Shown here: positions 53,710 to 61,359 of the stretch, one piece after another
Numbering within the stretch: the stretch's first letter is position 1
How the letters are laid out: each line of letters starts with the position of its first letter
Origin: an uncultured Sphingobacteriaceae bacterium
Lineage (GTDB): Bacteria; Bacteroidota; Bacteroidia; Sphingobacteriales; Sphingobacteriaceae
Length of the DNA stretch: 64,000 nucleotides
Direction of reading: 5' to 3'
Assembly: GCA_946480915.1 (NCBI GenBank)
Contig: CAMLLO010000004.1
Location: 124,001 to 188,000, forward strand
Notes under the pieces: generated by a model
The model's input: only the letters and a program-made list of their open reading frames with translations
Database searches by the model: none
Told to the model about the DNA's origin: nothing
Position numbers and translations under genes: made by a program

Positions 53710-54172
53710 GAAAAATGAAAGAAATTGCATCTCATATTTGATGGCAGATGCAGGTCTCATTTTGGATAGATGAGGATTTATATAGGAGTTTTAATAGATT
53801 AAAAATCCATTTTTAACAAAGAACAAGACAATGTGGATGCTGCGCACCCATATCGCTTGTGCATTGCAAATAGACAATTTCTCTTTATTCGTGTTTATAA
53901 ACAACGAATATATCAATCTCTTCCTCCTATCTGGCGATTTTGTCCCCCTTTAATTCATGTGATTGTACCGAAATTGCGATGTTTAAGAAATATTCGCCTG
54001 TTTATTAGGAGCTATTTAATTATTCGGGTATTGATTAGAGAGAATATCTCAATATCAGTAGTTTATGATAACAAATCGTTAGAATAAATGAGTTTGGCCG
54101 AATCAATAACGGTGAATTATGAGTCCATTTACTAAGATTCTCCTCAAATATAAATTGGTTATAAGAAAGGAA

Positions 54173-54198
54173 GGCCGAACGCCCGTTCGGCCCCTTTT
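54173..54198 (+). terminator. Strong orphan terminator
   Basis: GGCCGAACG/CGTTCGGCC (9 bp, perfect) with a 2-nt loop, followed by CCTTTT. No gene on the plus strand lies upstream of it within 800 bases, so it ends either an unrecognised transcript or a lost gene. Confidence 0.7.
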
Positions 54199-54321
54199 AA
54201 TTTAAATTTTATTCTCATGTCCAGCCATTCCAACCCTAGGTTAAAGCATAAATTGACATTTTACAAAAGGCTCAGGATTTCAAACTCCAGCATGTTGAAA
54301 ATTTTTCTATAACTTCAAATT

Positions 54322-55551
54322 ATGACATCTGGCACTATCCCTTCACGTATTCAACTTGTAGACGCTCTTCGTGGTTTCGCAATCCTTGCTATTCTTTTAC
54401 TCCATAATATTGAACATTTTGATTTCTACTACGTGCCCGGCGATCTGCCGGCATGGATGGTAGTGTTGGATAAATGGATATGGGATTCGCTCTTTTTCCT
54501 GTTTGGAGGCAAGGCTTATGGCATATTTGCTTTACTGTTTGGATTTACATTCTATCTGCAACTTAGTAGTGCACAGAATAAAGCCGGCAACTTTAAACTG
54601 AGGTTTTTATGGCGTCTGTTTATTCTGCTCCTGTTCGGGATTATCAACTCGATGTTTTATGAGGGCGATATTCTTACCTTCTACGCCATACTTGGGGTAG
54701 CGCTGTTGCCTGTAAGCAGCTTAAGTAATAAAACAGTATTCCTCATTGCTCTCTTCTTGTTCATCCAACCTCTGGAGCTTGCTAAGGCAATCTTTTATTT
54801 CGGTCATCCAGACTATATTGCTCAACCGAACCTATCCAATGCATACTTCGAAAAAACAGGTGCGTATTTGGCCGGCGATTCGTTTTTTGAGCTCGTTAGA
54901 GGGAATTTAATAAACGGACGGCTCGCTGTTTTACACTGGACCTGGGAAAATGGCCGGATTTTTCAAACTCCCGCCTATTTTATGATTGGAATGTTACTGG
55001 GGCGACAAGGGCTCTTTTACACGAGCAGCCCGAATAAGAAGTTCTGGTTCAGGGTGTTTATTGTCTCAGTTGTTCTCTGCATTCCTTTGTTTTTTATTAA
55101 TGACAATATCGGTCAGTGGGTTTCGGAAAAGGCATTATCGAAAACATTAAAAATGGTTATCAGAACATGGTGGAACTTTGCATTTATGGTAGTAATGGTT
55201 TCAGGTTTTGCCACGCTGTACTTTAAAGGTGCGCTACAAAAAATTGTGCCCACGCTGGCCACCTTCGGCCGTATGAGCCTTACAAACTATATTATGCAAT
55301 CCATCCTGGGCACATTTATATATTACGGGTATGGTCTGGGGATGTATCAATATACCGGCGCAACATACTGCCTGCTAATAGGTCTGATGTTGTTTTTCTT
55401 CCAGTATTATTTTTGTCGCTGGTGGCTAAGTACGCACAAACAAGGGCCCTTAGAGGGCATTTGGCGTTGGGCAAGTTTTGGAAAGGCACCTATAATTGCG
55501 ACACCCAACCTTGGAGTTGAGAAAAACCCGACCGAAGCCCTGAAGCTTTAG
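54322..55551 (+). CDS. DUF418 domain membrane protein
   Basis: 409 residues, about nine to ten membrane helices. It starts QLVDALRGFAILAILLLHN, the family's opening, and has GKAYGIFALLFGFTFYLQL and a C-terminal DUF418 segment (FGRMSLTNYIMQSILGTFIY, then FQYYFCRWWL). YeiB-like proteins resemble acyltransferase-3 membrane proteins; substrate and function are unknown. Stands alone. Confidence 0.9.
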   Translation: MTSGTIPSRIQLVDALRGFAILAILLLHNIEHFDFYYVPGDLPAWMVVLDKWIWDSLFFLFGGKAYGIFALLFGFTFYLQLSSAQNKAGNFKLRFLWRLFILLLFGIINSMFYEGDILTFYAILGVALLPVSSLSNKTVFLIALFLFIQPLELAKAIFYFGHPDYIAQPNLSNAYFEKTGAYLAGDSFFELVRGNLINGRLAVLHWTWENGRIFQTPAYFMIGMLLGRQGLFYTSSPNKKFWFRVFIVSVVLCIPLFFINDNIGQWVSEKALSKTLKMVIRTWWNFAFMVVMVSGFATLYFKGALQKIVPTLATFGRMSLTNYIMQSILGTFIYYGYGLGMYQYTGATYCLLIGLMLFFFQYYFCRWWLSTHKQGPLEGIWRWASFGKAPIIATPNLGVEKNPTEALKL

Positions 55552-55717
55552 TTTAACCATGTAGTAAGGACTGGCATGCGTTGGTGAGACGACGTTTCTT
55601 GGCATGTTATAACAACACCCGTAAAATGTGGCTTCTTTTGTAGATGCTTGTTTGTAATCAGTAAATGCAACAATATAAAAGGATTACGATATTGTTTCTA
55701 GCTTTATCAAAGACCCT

Positions 55718-56239
55718 TTAATTTTTATCAGCCGCCTGAATTTTACTGATGTAGCCATCAAAAGAAATAGTTTGTCGGTTATAATTATTAACACTCAATA
55801 TAGCAGAGCCGGAATCAGAGATTCTAAGAATGAGCTTCTGGCTATCCTGTACATCTTTTGGTTCGATAGTAATAATCCAGTTCTTTTTCTTTCTCGAAGT
55901 TGAATACTTAAAATCTTTTGAAGTAAATCTTGTACCGGTATTATCCGTATTCATAGGAGCGCTGAAGGCTCTGCCAAAAAAAGGCAAGTCAGCTACAATA
56001 CTATCTTTTGTAATCCGTAAATAATACCTCCCATTTGAAAGATCCAGCACAGTATTCACTGCATTCGGTCCCAATATTTGGTTAAGCGAAGATTCAGACA
56101 TTGGATGTGCTCTCGTTGCATTGAAAACGAAGCTTTTGGAGGCTACTAATTTTTCGATGACCATCTTATCTGTCTGGGCAGAAACCTGCATCAGATTCAA
56201 ATAGAGTAAGATCACTAAAACTGCATGTGTTGTTTTCAT
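55718..56239 (-). CDS. DUF4251 domain protein, secreted
   Basis: 173 residues with signal peptide (KTTHAVLVILLYLNLMQVSA). DUF4251 pattern: ASKSFVFNATRAHPMSE, then LDLSNGRYYLRITKDSIVAD, LPFFGRAF, and GYISKI at the end. Found widely in Bacteroidota as a periplasmic protein without known function. Confidence 0.88.
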   Translation of the reverse strand: MKTTHAVLVILLYLNLMQVSAQTDKMVIEKLVASKSFVFNATRAHPMSESSLNQILGPNAVNTVLDLSNGRYYLRITKDSIVADLPFFGRAFSAPMNTDNTGTRFTSKDFKYSTSRKKKNWIITIEPKDVQDSQKLILRISDSGSAILSVNNYNRQTISFDGYISKIQAADKN

Positions 56240-56522
56240 AATCGTAGTATTTGTCTATTTAACTAAGATGTGTTGAATTGGTTTAATCCATAATTTTCTT
56301 TACATAAAACCAATCTTTAACGTGACTGGCCCTGGGCTGGTTTAAAGTTCTGCGCAACTCTCCCAGGACTCCCTCCGGCGACGTTGAAAATCTCTATAAG
56401 CAGATCCTGGTGGAAGCCTGACTTCTGCATTAAAGAGAAAGGGCTAATACGTTATGCTGGTTATTATGAGCAAGCCTCGATCTTAAGCCCATCATTTACG
56501 GCTGCACAAATCGAGGCGAAGC

Positions 56523-57524
56523 TTAGGGCTTATACAGTTTTCCAACATTTAGTCTGTCTCCGTCGAGGTTACATTCAAAAAATTGGGGAATGCGGATATA
56601 CTTCCCATTCGCATCTTCTCTATGACTATGAATTGCCATCAGCAGCTTACCGTTCAAAGTTCTGAACAGCATGCCGTGACCGTAGTTGGGCGGTGTTATC
56701 GGATCTTTTTCATGCACCCAGGGGCCATCTAGTGTACCGCTGGTTGAATAAGCTACTCCCTGGGTATAGATATTGTACACCCAGCTGGTCCAGATGATCC
56801 CCAAACGGCCGGAGCCAGTACGAAAAACAAAGGGTCCGTCTGTAACTTTGTTGGGAATGTCTTTACCCTTTTCATCTTTTTCGCGGCTCCATGGCGAATC
56901 GCTGGCGCGAAACAATACTTTTCCTTTTCCGATAGTGCCGCTAAAATCTGGCTTTAGTTTGATTTTCTCAACCGTTCCGTTCCAGGTTTGAAGCCACTCA
57001 TAGCAATAAATCATGTAGGGCTGCTTGTCTTTGTCTATCCACAGAGTAGCATCAAGCGTTGCCATGTTTGCCGGAAGATAAGTTGAATCTTTCATTGGTA
57101 CATAGGGCCCATCGGGCTTATCGCTAACCAAGAGATGGCATGCACGCCGTTCGACTGCATTTCCGCGAACGGAATCAATTTTTACAGCCCGGTTAGTAAA
57201 TGTACCGAAGTAGTAGTATTTGCCATTGTACTCATGAAGCTCAGCCGCCCAGATCATTGGCGCTGGACCCATCCAGGAGTTCGGGTCGGTTTTGGCTACC
57301 TGGTAAGGACCGTCCCATAAGCGCAGATTTTTACTCTTCCAAAGCCTTCCGCCAGTTCCTGTCATGTAATACATCTGTGTTTTCTTATCCGCTAATATGA
57401 AGGGATCACTTAACCTGATAGAATCCAGCGGAACATTTGTCTTAATTAAATTTCGGGGTTGAGATTGAACCAGATATACGCATAACAGCAGCAGGCAGGT
57501 GAAAGTGGTGGTAAGTCTCTTCAT
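56523..57524 (-). CDS. GH43 family glycoside hydrolase, secreted
   Basis: 333 residues from the ATG at 57524, which begins the signal peptide (KRLTTTFTCLLLLCVYLVQ); the longer open frame upstream is not coding-like. Catalytic positions: general base Asp40 (RLSDPFIL), Asp158 (ATLDATLW), and VTDGPF at 227-232 where most GH43 enzymes have EGP; the Asp form is also seen in some Bacteroidota GH43 enzymes. WAAELHEYNGKYYYF is the standard blade-2 motif. Acts on arabino- or xylo-configured side chains; exact substrate unknown. The last gene of the polysaccharide region. Confidence 0.88.
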   Translation of the reverse strand: MKRLTTTFTCLLLLCVYLVQSQPRNLIKTNVPLDSIRLSDPFILADKKTQMYYMTGTGGRLWKSKNLRLWDGPYQVAKTDPNSWMGPAPMIWAAELHEYNGKYYYFGTFTNRAVKIDSVRGNAVERRACHLLVSDKPDGPYVPMKDSTYLPANMATLDATLWIDKDKQPYMIYCYEWLQTWNGTVEKIKLKPDFSGTIGKGKVLFRASDSPWSREKDEKGKDIPNKVTDGPFVFRTGSGRLGIIWTSWVYNIYTQGVAYSTSGTLDGPWVHEKDPITPPNYGHGMLFRTLNGKLLMAIHSHREDANGKYIRIPQFFECNLDGDRLNVGKLYKP

Positions 57525-57923
57525 AACAATTTTAAAACTTATAAAGGCAGCAAGGAGCCGCGATACAAAGTAGAATAAAATAGTTGTAATACAAAAGGAC
57601 CAGGGTCGCCGGGCCCCGCATGAGATGCAGATGCCAGGTTCATGCACGTGCAGTGGCTCATTTCTATATTCTAAAAGATTTACATTGTCATTCTGACCAT
57701 TTACATCATCGTAATGCCCATTTGCAACGCAATAATGTCCGTTTACGGGGTGACAATGTATAATCCTCGCAGAGTTTGTATTTAGTGCTCAGATATGTAT
57801 GTGCTAACAGGGAAATCAGGAATTATGGAAGGCTGGCGCCATGATTAACAAAATACACACGCGACATTGAGAGCGCCAGCGATGGGTTTGTGAAATGAAG
57901 TTTAGGCTTTACTTTGCAGTTAG
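57525..57923. other. 399-bp regulatory region upstream of GH43
   Basis: No gene. Contains a weak promoter (TTTTG 57596-57592, CTTTG 57570-57566 on the minus strand, giving a short leader to the ATG at 57524) and, about 80-150 bases further upstream, the 21-bp direct repeats. An ACACGCGACA sequence at 57857-57866 echoes the palindrome at 63922-63940. Confidence 0.5.
57673..57756. repeat. Four phased 21-bp direct repeats (likely operator)
   Basis: TGACCATTTAC (57694), TGCCCATTTGC (57715) and TGTCCGTTTAC (57736) recur at exactly 21-bp steps, with a degenerate fourth unit (AAAAGATTTAC at 57673) in the same phase. Twenty-one bases are two helical turns, so the sites face one side of the DNA, typical of AraC/HTCS-type activators. 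They lie upstream of the GH43 gene. Confidence 0.6.
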
Positions 57924-58685
57924 CTAATTAAATCGTATAAAACGATACGGGTTTGTATCGTCCGACTTTTTTATCGAAATGCCGTACTCGTCCAAAACAC
58001 CCTGAAGGTCATTGATATCCTTAAAGTTTAGGGTCATACTAAGAGGATGGTGTATCAGCGCTTTATTCACTATCTTCAAATCACATAACCGTGAGAGCCC
58101 ATCTGCAAGACCCGTTAGATCGCTGTGTTCAATAGTGATCACTTTGCCTTCTCCCATTGTTCCGGTCACTATTTTTTTTGTGTTTGAGGCGCCGGTAAAG
58201 CACTTGCTTAGTTTTCCCATATCTTCCACTTGCAAATTCCAGGTATGGGGTTGTCTGCTCGATTTCTCTACCGTAAAGTTAAACCGTTTACACAAAGCCC
58301 CGAGAATGATGGATGGGTTTTCAGAATTATCGGAACGTTTACTTTTAAAAGCGAGGTCAATAGTTCTATTTAGGGATGCCATATTAGTCGACTCGATCTC
58401 AGTTGTATCCTGATCGAGCAGTGCTGCCAGAACAATTCTAAGCCGAACATTTTTGAATCCGATGGTGTCTGAATGAGATCCGTAGATAGACTCGCTCTTA
58501 ACGCGGTCGCCAGAAGCAGGCTGGCTGTCTTCAATTGTTAAGTTAAAATCCCGACCCGGGACCGCTGGGCTGGTCGTTCTAGCGATACTGATGTTTTCTT
58601 TTTCTCGGGATGATTCTGTTTTTACGGAGACATGGCAGGAAACAAATAAAAAATTAGCCAGCAATAAAGCGATAGGTCGGTACAT
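57924..58685 (-). CDS. Lipoprotein resembling DUF3738 (TIGR03435) proteins
   Basis: 253 residues; signal ends LLANFLFVSC. The second half follows the DUF3738/TIGR03435 order: ILGALCKRFNFTVEKSSRQ, then TWNLQVED, GKVITIEHSDLTGLADGLS, PLSMTLNF and a final LDEYGISIKKS segment. That family, first noted in soil bacteria, has no established role. The catalytically silent, beta-rich periplasmic layout suggests a binding protein. Assignment is by pattern resemblance. Confidence 0.5.
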   Translation of the reverse strand: MYRPIALLLANFLFVSCHVSVKTESSREKENISIARTTSPAVPGRDFNLTIEDSQPASGDRVKSESIYGSHSDTIGFKNVRLRIVLAALLDQDTTEIESTNMASLNRTIDLAFKSKRSDNSENPSIILGALCKRFNFTVEKSSRQPHTWNLQVEDMGKLSKCFTGASNTKKIVTGTMGEGKVITIEHSDLTGLADGLSRLCDLKIVNKALIHHPLSMTLNFKDINDLQGVLDEYGISIKKSDDTNPYRFIRFN

Positions 58686-58820
58686 AGATTCTTGGATAGC
58701 TTACTAAAAGTACAACAAAGATTTACAAAGTACAACAGCTTCTGCGCCGGCATGAAAGGATTGGTATAACATGTAAAGATTTAAAAATGGCAATGCAATC
58801 GCTGTTCTCGCACGTCCTCG

Positions 58821-59230
58821 TTATAAAGCCTTGTTTATGGCTTCCCGGTTAAATCTACTAATGTACTCCTCAATGTTATCAATCACCCGGTTAATCTGTT
58901 CCAGTACTTCGTCATCAGTAAAGCGTAGTACTTAAACCCGATCTTCTCCAATTCTTGCTGACGCCGGATATCTTTTTCCGCAACCTCGGCCCATTGATGG
59001 GTTAGTCCGTCTACTTCGATAATCAGCATAAGTTCTTTGCACATGAAATCGGCGATGTAATTAAGGACGGGACGCTGCCGTCTGAACTGGTAGCCTTTCA
59101 TTTGTCTTTTACTGAGAGCGAGTTTCCAGATGCAAGCTTCGGATTTGGTCATGGATTTGCGGTTTTGGTTGGCAAATTCGCGGAGGTTGGCGTTGTAATG
59201 CCAGAGGTTGAATTTTGTGGCGTTGGACAT
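58821..59230 (-). pseudogene. DUF559 endonuclease-like gene with a frameshift
   Basis: The intact frame runs 115 codons from the ATG at 59230 with the DUF559 pattern: SMTKSEACIWKLALSKRQM, GYQFRRQRPVLNYIADFMCK, ELMLIIEVDGLTHQ and EKDIRRQQELEKIGFK. After KIGFK (near 58936) the zero frame gives an unrelated 14-residue tail ending at 58883, whereas the +1 frame restores the normal family ending, VLRFTDDEVLEQINRVIDN and IEEYI, to a stop at 58821-58823. One missing base therefore disrupts the last 40 codons. DUF559 proteins are Vsr-like PD-(D/E)XK nucleases. The gene lies 43 bases from a REPIN-like repeat pair. Confidence 0.8.
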
Positions 59231-59273
59231 AGGTGGCGGCTAAAGTAAACAAATTCAGGAATGTTTAATGGGT

Positions 59274-59419
59274 TAACCACCCCCTTTAATTCCCCCGCCA
59301 GCGGGGGACACTGGGTGCTTTAGGCATCCGGGTAGTAGAACAATTATCTTTTAACCGACCATTGTTATGCCACTACAATGCCTGGGCGTTATACTGTCCG
59401 CCGCTGGCGGGGGTAGGGT
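59274..59419. repeat. REPIN-like hairpin element, copy 1
   Basis: About 146 bp. It begins TAACCACCCCCT, has the self-complementary CCCCCGCCAGCGGGGG near its left end and CCGCTGGCGGGGG near its right end, in inverted orientation, around a ~85-bp core that itself can fold (AACAAT/ATTGTT, GTAGT/ACTAC). It is followed by an AT-rich tail also found after copy 2. The next copy starts 224 bases downstream. Confidence 0.75.
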
Positions 59420-59504
59420 AGGCATAATGTTATAACTGTAAACATGTAGCAGGATTATTCTGAAACCTATGACTTTTTTTGGACGATATAAAAGCGTTAA
59501 TCAG

Positions 59505-59650
59505 CCCCTTTTATTCCGCTTCCAGCGGGGGACACTGGGTGCTTTAAGCGTCTGGGTAGTAGAACAATTATCTTTTAACCGACCATTGTTATACCACTAC
59601 AATGCCTGGGCATTATACTGTCCCCCGCTGGCGGGGGTAGGGGGTGGTTA
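59505..59650. repeat. REPIN-like hairpin element, copy 2
   Basis: Second copy in direct orientation. The cores differ from copy 1 at fewer than ten positions, mostly transitions. The right end CCCCCGCTGGCGGGGG then TAGGGGGTGGTTA is the inverse of the left end of copy 1. Its left hairpin arm is degenerate (CCGCTTCCAGCGGGGG). An AT-rich tail (GTAAACGTGTAGCATGAGAT) matches the tail after copy 1. Confidence 0.75.
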
Positions 59651-59689
59651 GACAGAATGCTTTAACAAATGTAAACGTGTAGCATGAGA

Positions 59690-60088
59690 TTATTTTTGGT
59701 AAAGTAACATCCATGAAGCTCCGAACCTGTCCCGCAGCATAGCAAAGCGAGATGCAAAGGAAGTCTCCTCCATCCTCATAAAGATCTCACCTCCTTCAGA
59801 CAACAAGTCATAAATTTTTTCTGCTTCTTCGGCACTATCGAGTGACAGAGTAAGATAGGCGCTTCGCATGGGTTCAGCGTTTGGTATGTCTGCTCCCATG
59901 AGTACTGTGCCGCCTATCTCGATCCGTGCATGCATGATCTGGTCTTTTCTTTCTTCAGGAATATTAGCTTCTTCAGGCAATTGCCCAAACGTCGCAACAG
60001 AAATGATCTTACCTCCAAGGTATTGCTCATAAAAGCGAAATGCCTGCCGGCAATTGCCTTTGTAGTTGACATACATATCAAGTTTCAT
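59690..60088 (-). CDS. VOC family (PhnB-like) protein
   Basis: 132 residues from the ATG at 60088; the longer frame adds a Lys/Ile-rich stretch unlikely to be coding. The glyoxalase-fold pattern is clear: KLDMYVNYKGNCRQAFRFYE, then LGGKIISVATFG, IMHARIEIGGTVLMGADIP and RFAMLRDRFGASWMLLY. PhnB-like members bind metal but lack a defined reaction. Cytoplasmic, single-gene unit. Confidence 0.9.
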   Translation of the reverse strand: MKLDMYVNYKGNCRQAFRFYEQYLGGKIISVATFGQLPEEANIPEERKDQIMHARIEIGGTVLMGADIPNAEPMRSAYLTLSLDSAEEAEKIYDLLSEGGEIFMRMEETSFASRFAMLRDRFGASWMLLYQK

Positions 60089-60160
60089 GAGGTCTTTTGT
60101 GTTTTTTATAATAAAAATAAAAAATTGATTCAACAGTTTTGTCCCTTTTATCTGGAGTTA

Positions 60161-60195
60161 GACATGCCTTCGGAACATGCTGCGGACAAAGTCCT
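60161..60195. repeat. REP-like palindrome, degenerate copy
   Basis: GACATGCCTTCGGAACATGC followed by TGCGGACAAAGTCC. It shares the GGAACATG core with the better copies at 60245-60280 and 62188-62214. Confidence 0.4.
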
Positions 60196-60245
60196 GGTTT
60201 TCATGGTAAAGATTTATTCGCCTGAAGACCTTAAACCAGAGAGGG
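60191..60245 (+). repeat. Dispersed repeat copy B
   Basis: GTCCTGGTTTTCATGGTAAA, GATTTATTCGCC, GAAGACCTTAAACCAGAGAG. The CTGGTTTT and TTAAACCAG ends are inverted repeats. It closely matches copy A (53651-53709). Confidence 0.55.
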
Positions 60246-60280
60246 TTCGACATTGCCTGCGGAACATGTCGAACAGCAGG
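60245..60280. repeat. REP-like palindrome
   Basis: GTTCGACA (60245-60252) and TGTCGAAC (60267-60274) form a perfect stem. The segment CTGCGGAACATGTCGAACAG and the next base C is found unchanged at 62194-62214. Confidence 0.6.
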
Positions 60281-60288
60281 AGGAACGA

Positions 60289-60897
60289 TTATATTTCATG
60301 CAAGGTTGCTGCTATAATTGGAATCATTATCAACGCAGAGATAATCAAAGGTTTCCATACTGGTTTCACTCGATACAATGTTTCCTTCCCTACAAATCTG
60401 TCCCAAAAGAATGCATAGAGTGCCCAGCCACCGGTTAGGTTAAATACTAGTGTAAGAGATGAAGTTCTCTCAAAATTACTCAATATCGAAAGCTCAAAAG
60501 CGGTAAATAATATGGCAAATCCTATAACTAACCATTTGGCTTTGCTGTTCCCTTTCAGGTTCAATGATAGTAATACGGCACCGAAGATAACACCAAAGAA
60601 AATTGAAAAGCCATAAATAGCTTGTTTCGAATAATATAAAGGAGCATCAGGGTCTGTTACTTGATTTTTCTTCCAGTTCGCAGACTGCGTTTCGGGTTCC
60701 TTTTTTTCCTCAGCTTCCTTTTCAGCAATTATGTCTGAATAGTTTTTGATTTCATTTTCCGTAAAGCTTCTACCTCTTTGTTGCATTTCTGCAATAGCAG
60801 CTTTAATTGCTTCAGGTGTGTATTTAACGATATCAGCACTGTATTTCTCTAAGTCTTCATCAGACTTAGATTTCATCAACTGCTCAAATTTGTTCAT
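60289..60897 (-). CDS. Hypothetical membrane protein
   Basis: 202 residues. A soluble, charged N-terminal part (about 1-85, KFEQLMKSKSDEDLEKYSAD, RGRSFTENEIKNYSDIIAEK) is followed by four hydrophobic helices (YGFSIFFGVIFGAVLLSL, WLVIGFAILFTAFELSIL, TLVFNLTGGWALYAFFWD, PLIISALIMIPIIAATL). Not recognised as a named family. Inner membrane location is inferred. Confidence 0.75.
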   Translation of the reverse strand: MNKFEQLMKSKSDEDLEKYSADIVKYTPEAIKAAIAEMQQRGRSFTENEIKNYSDIIAEKEAEEKKEPETQSANWKKNQVTDPDAPLYYSKQAIYGFSIFFGVIFGAVLLSLNLKGNSKAKWLVIGFAILFTAFELSILSNFERTSSLTLVFNLTGGWALYAFFWDRFVGKETLYRVKPVWKPLIISALIMIPIIAATLHEI

Positions 60898-61012
60898 GAT
60901 AGGTTATTTGTTAAGGTTTAATGAAAGTACTAATTTGGGTTTAGTGGACCAAATGTTTGAGTTTTATTTCGCGTGATTAGGAACTAAAATGCACAGGCGA
61001 CATGCGGCGTCA

Positions 61013-61059
61013 GCATGAGGATTTAAGGCGCCCTGCGGAAGACCTTAAACCAGAAAGGC
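61013..61059 (+). repeat. Dispersed repeat copy C
   Basis: GAGGATTTAAGGCGCCCTGC then GGAAGACCTTAAACCAGAAAGG; aligns with copy B over GATTTA..CGCC..GAAGACCTTAAACCAGA. Confidence 0.5.
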
Positions 61060-61225
61060 AGAAACACAGCAGCGTATTGCCCGTTCCATTGCCGCTTACA
61101 ACCAGATACGGCCACACGACATTTGTGATAGGCTCACCCCAGAAAAGGCTCACATGCGATCTGGAACTTTAAGGAAACGATGGAAGAACAAAAATCAATA
61201 TCAACACCACTTGTATAGTTCCTAA
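61049..61225 (+). pseudogene. IS3-family transposase C-terminal remnant
   Basis: The plus-strand frame ending at TAA 61223-61225 reads RSIAAYNQIRPHDICDRLTP, then EKAHMRSGTLRKRWKNKN. This is the end of an IS3 OrfB (DDE integrase), where the pattern yNxxRPHxxxxxxTPxxah is diagnostic. The catalytic DDE residues and all upstream sequence are missing; the frame is closed by a stop at 61046. It is flanked by direct copies of the GAAGAC..TTAAACCAG repeat (61036-61054, 61296-61312). Confidence 0.75.
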
Positions 61226-61279
61226 AGGAATAACAAATTGCAATGTATAACTGGTCCGGGAAAACGGAATGATGAAACA

Positions 61280-61316
61280 GAATTTTTTAATGTCGGAAGA
61301 CTTAAACCAGAGAGTT
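61280..61316 (+). repeat. Dispersed repeat copy D
   Basis: GAATTTTTTAATGTCGGAAG then ACTTAAACCAGAGAG; shares the GGAAGAC-TTAAACCAGA part of the family. Confidence 0.45.
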
Positions 61317-61359
61317 TAGATGAATGATATGTCTGCTTAGTGAATGTTCAAAGAGCCTT

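Larger units (their letters stand above)
53363..54321. other. 959-bp region without a supported gene
   Basis: Holds the deacetylase promoter (53390-53454), a copy of the dispersed ~40-bp repeat (53651-53709) and an orphan terminator (54173-54198). Plus-strand open frames at 53530-53718 and 53833-54087 show no family resemblance; the first ends inside the dispersed repeat. AT content rises after 53780. Confidence 0.6.
60898..61359. other. 462-bp region of repeats and an IS3 remnant
   Basis: No intact gene. Contains dispersed repeat copies C and D, a transposase fragment between them, and the palindrome-like ATGCGGCGTCAGCATGAGG near 60998-61016. Confidence 0.65.

Noticed and set aside
53833..54087. 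84-codon frame in the AT-rich gap
   Set aside because: Composition is dominated by Ile/Arg/Leu from AT-rich DNA and shows no recognisable domain.
57673..57756. 21-bp repeats as replication iterons
   Set aside because: No initiator gene, DnaA boxes or AT-rich unwinding region accompanies them, and the position upstream of a GH43 gene fits an operator better.
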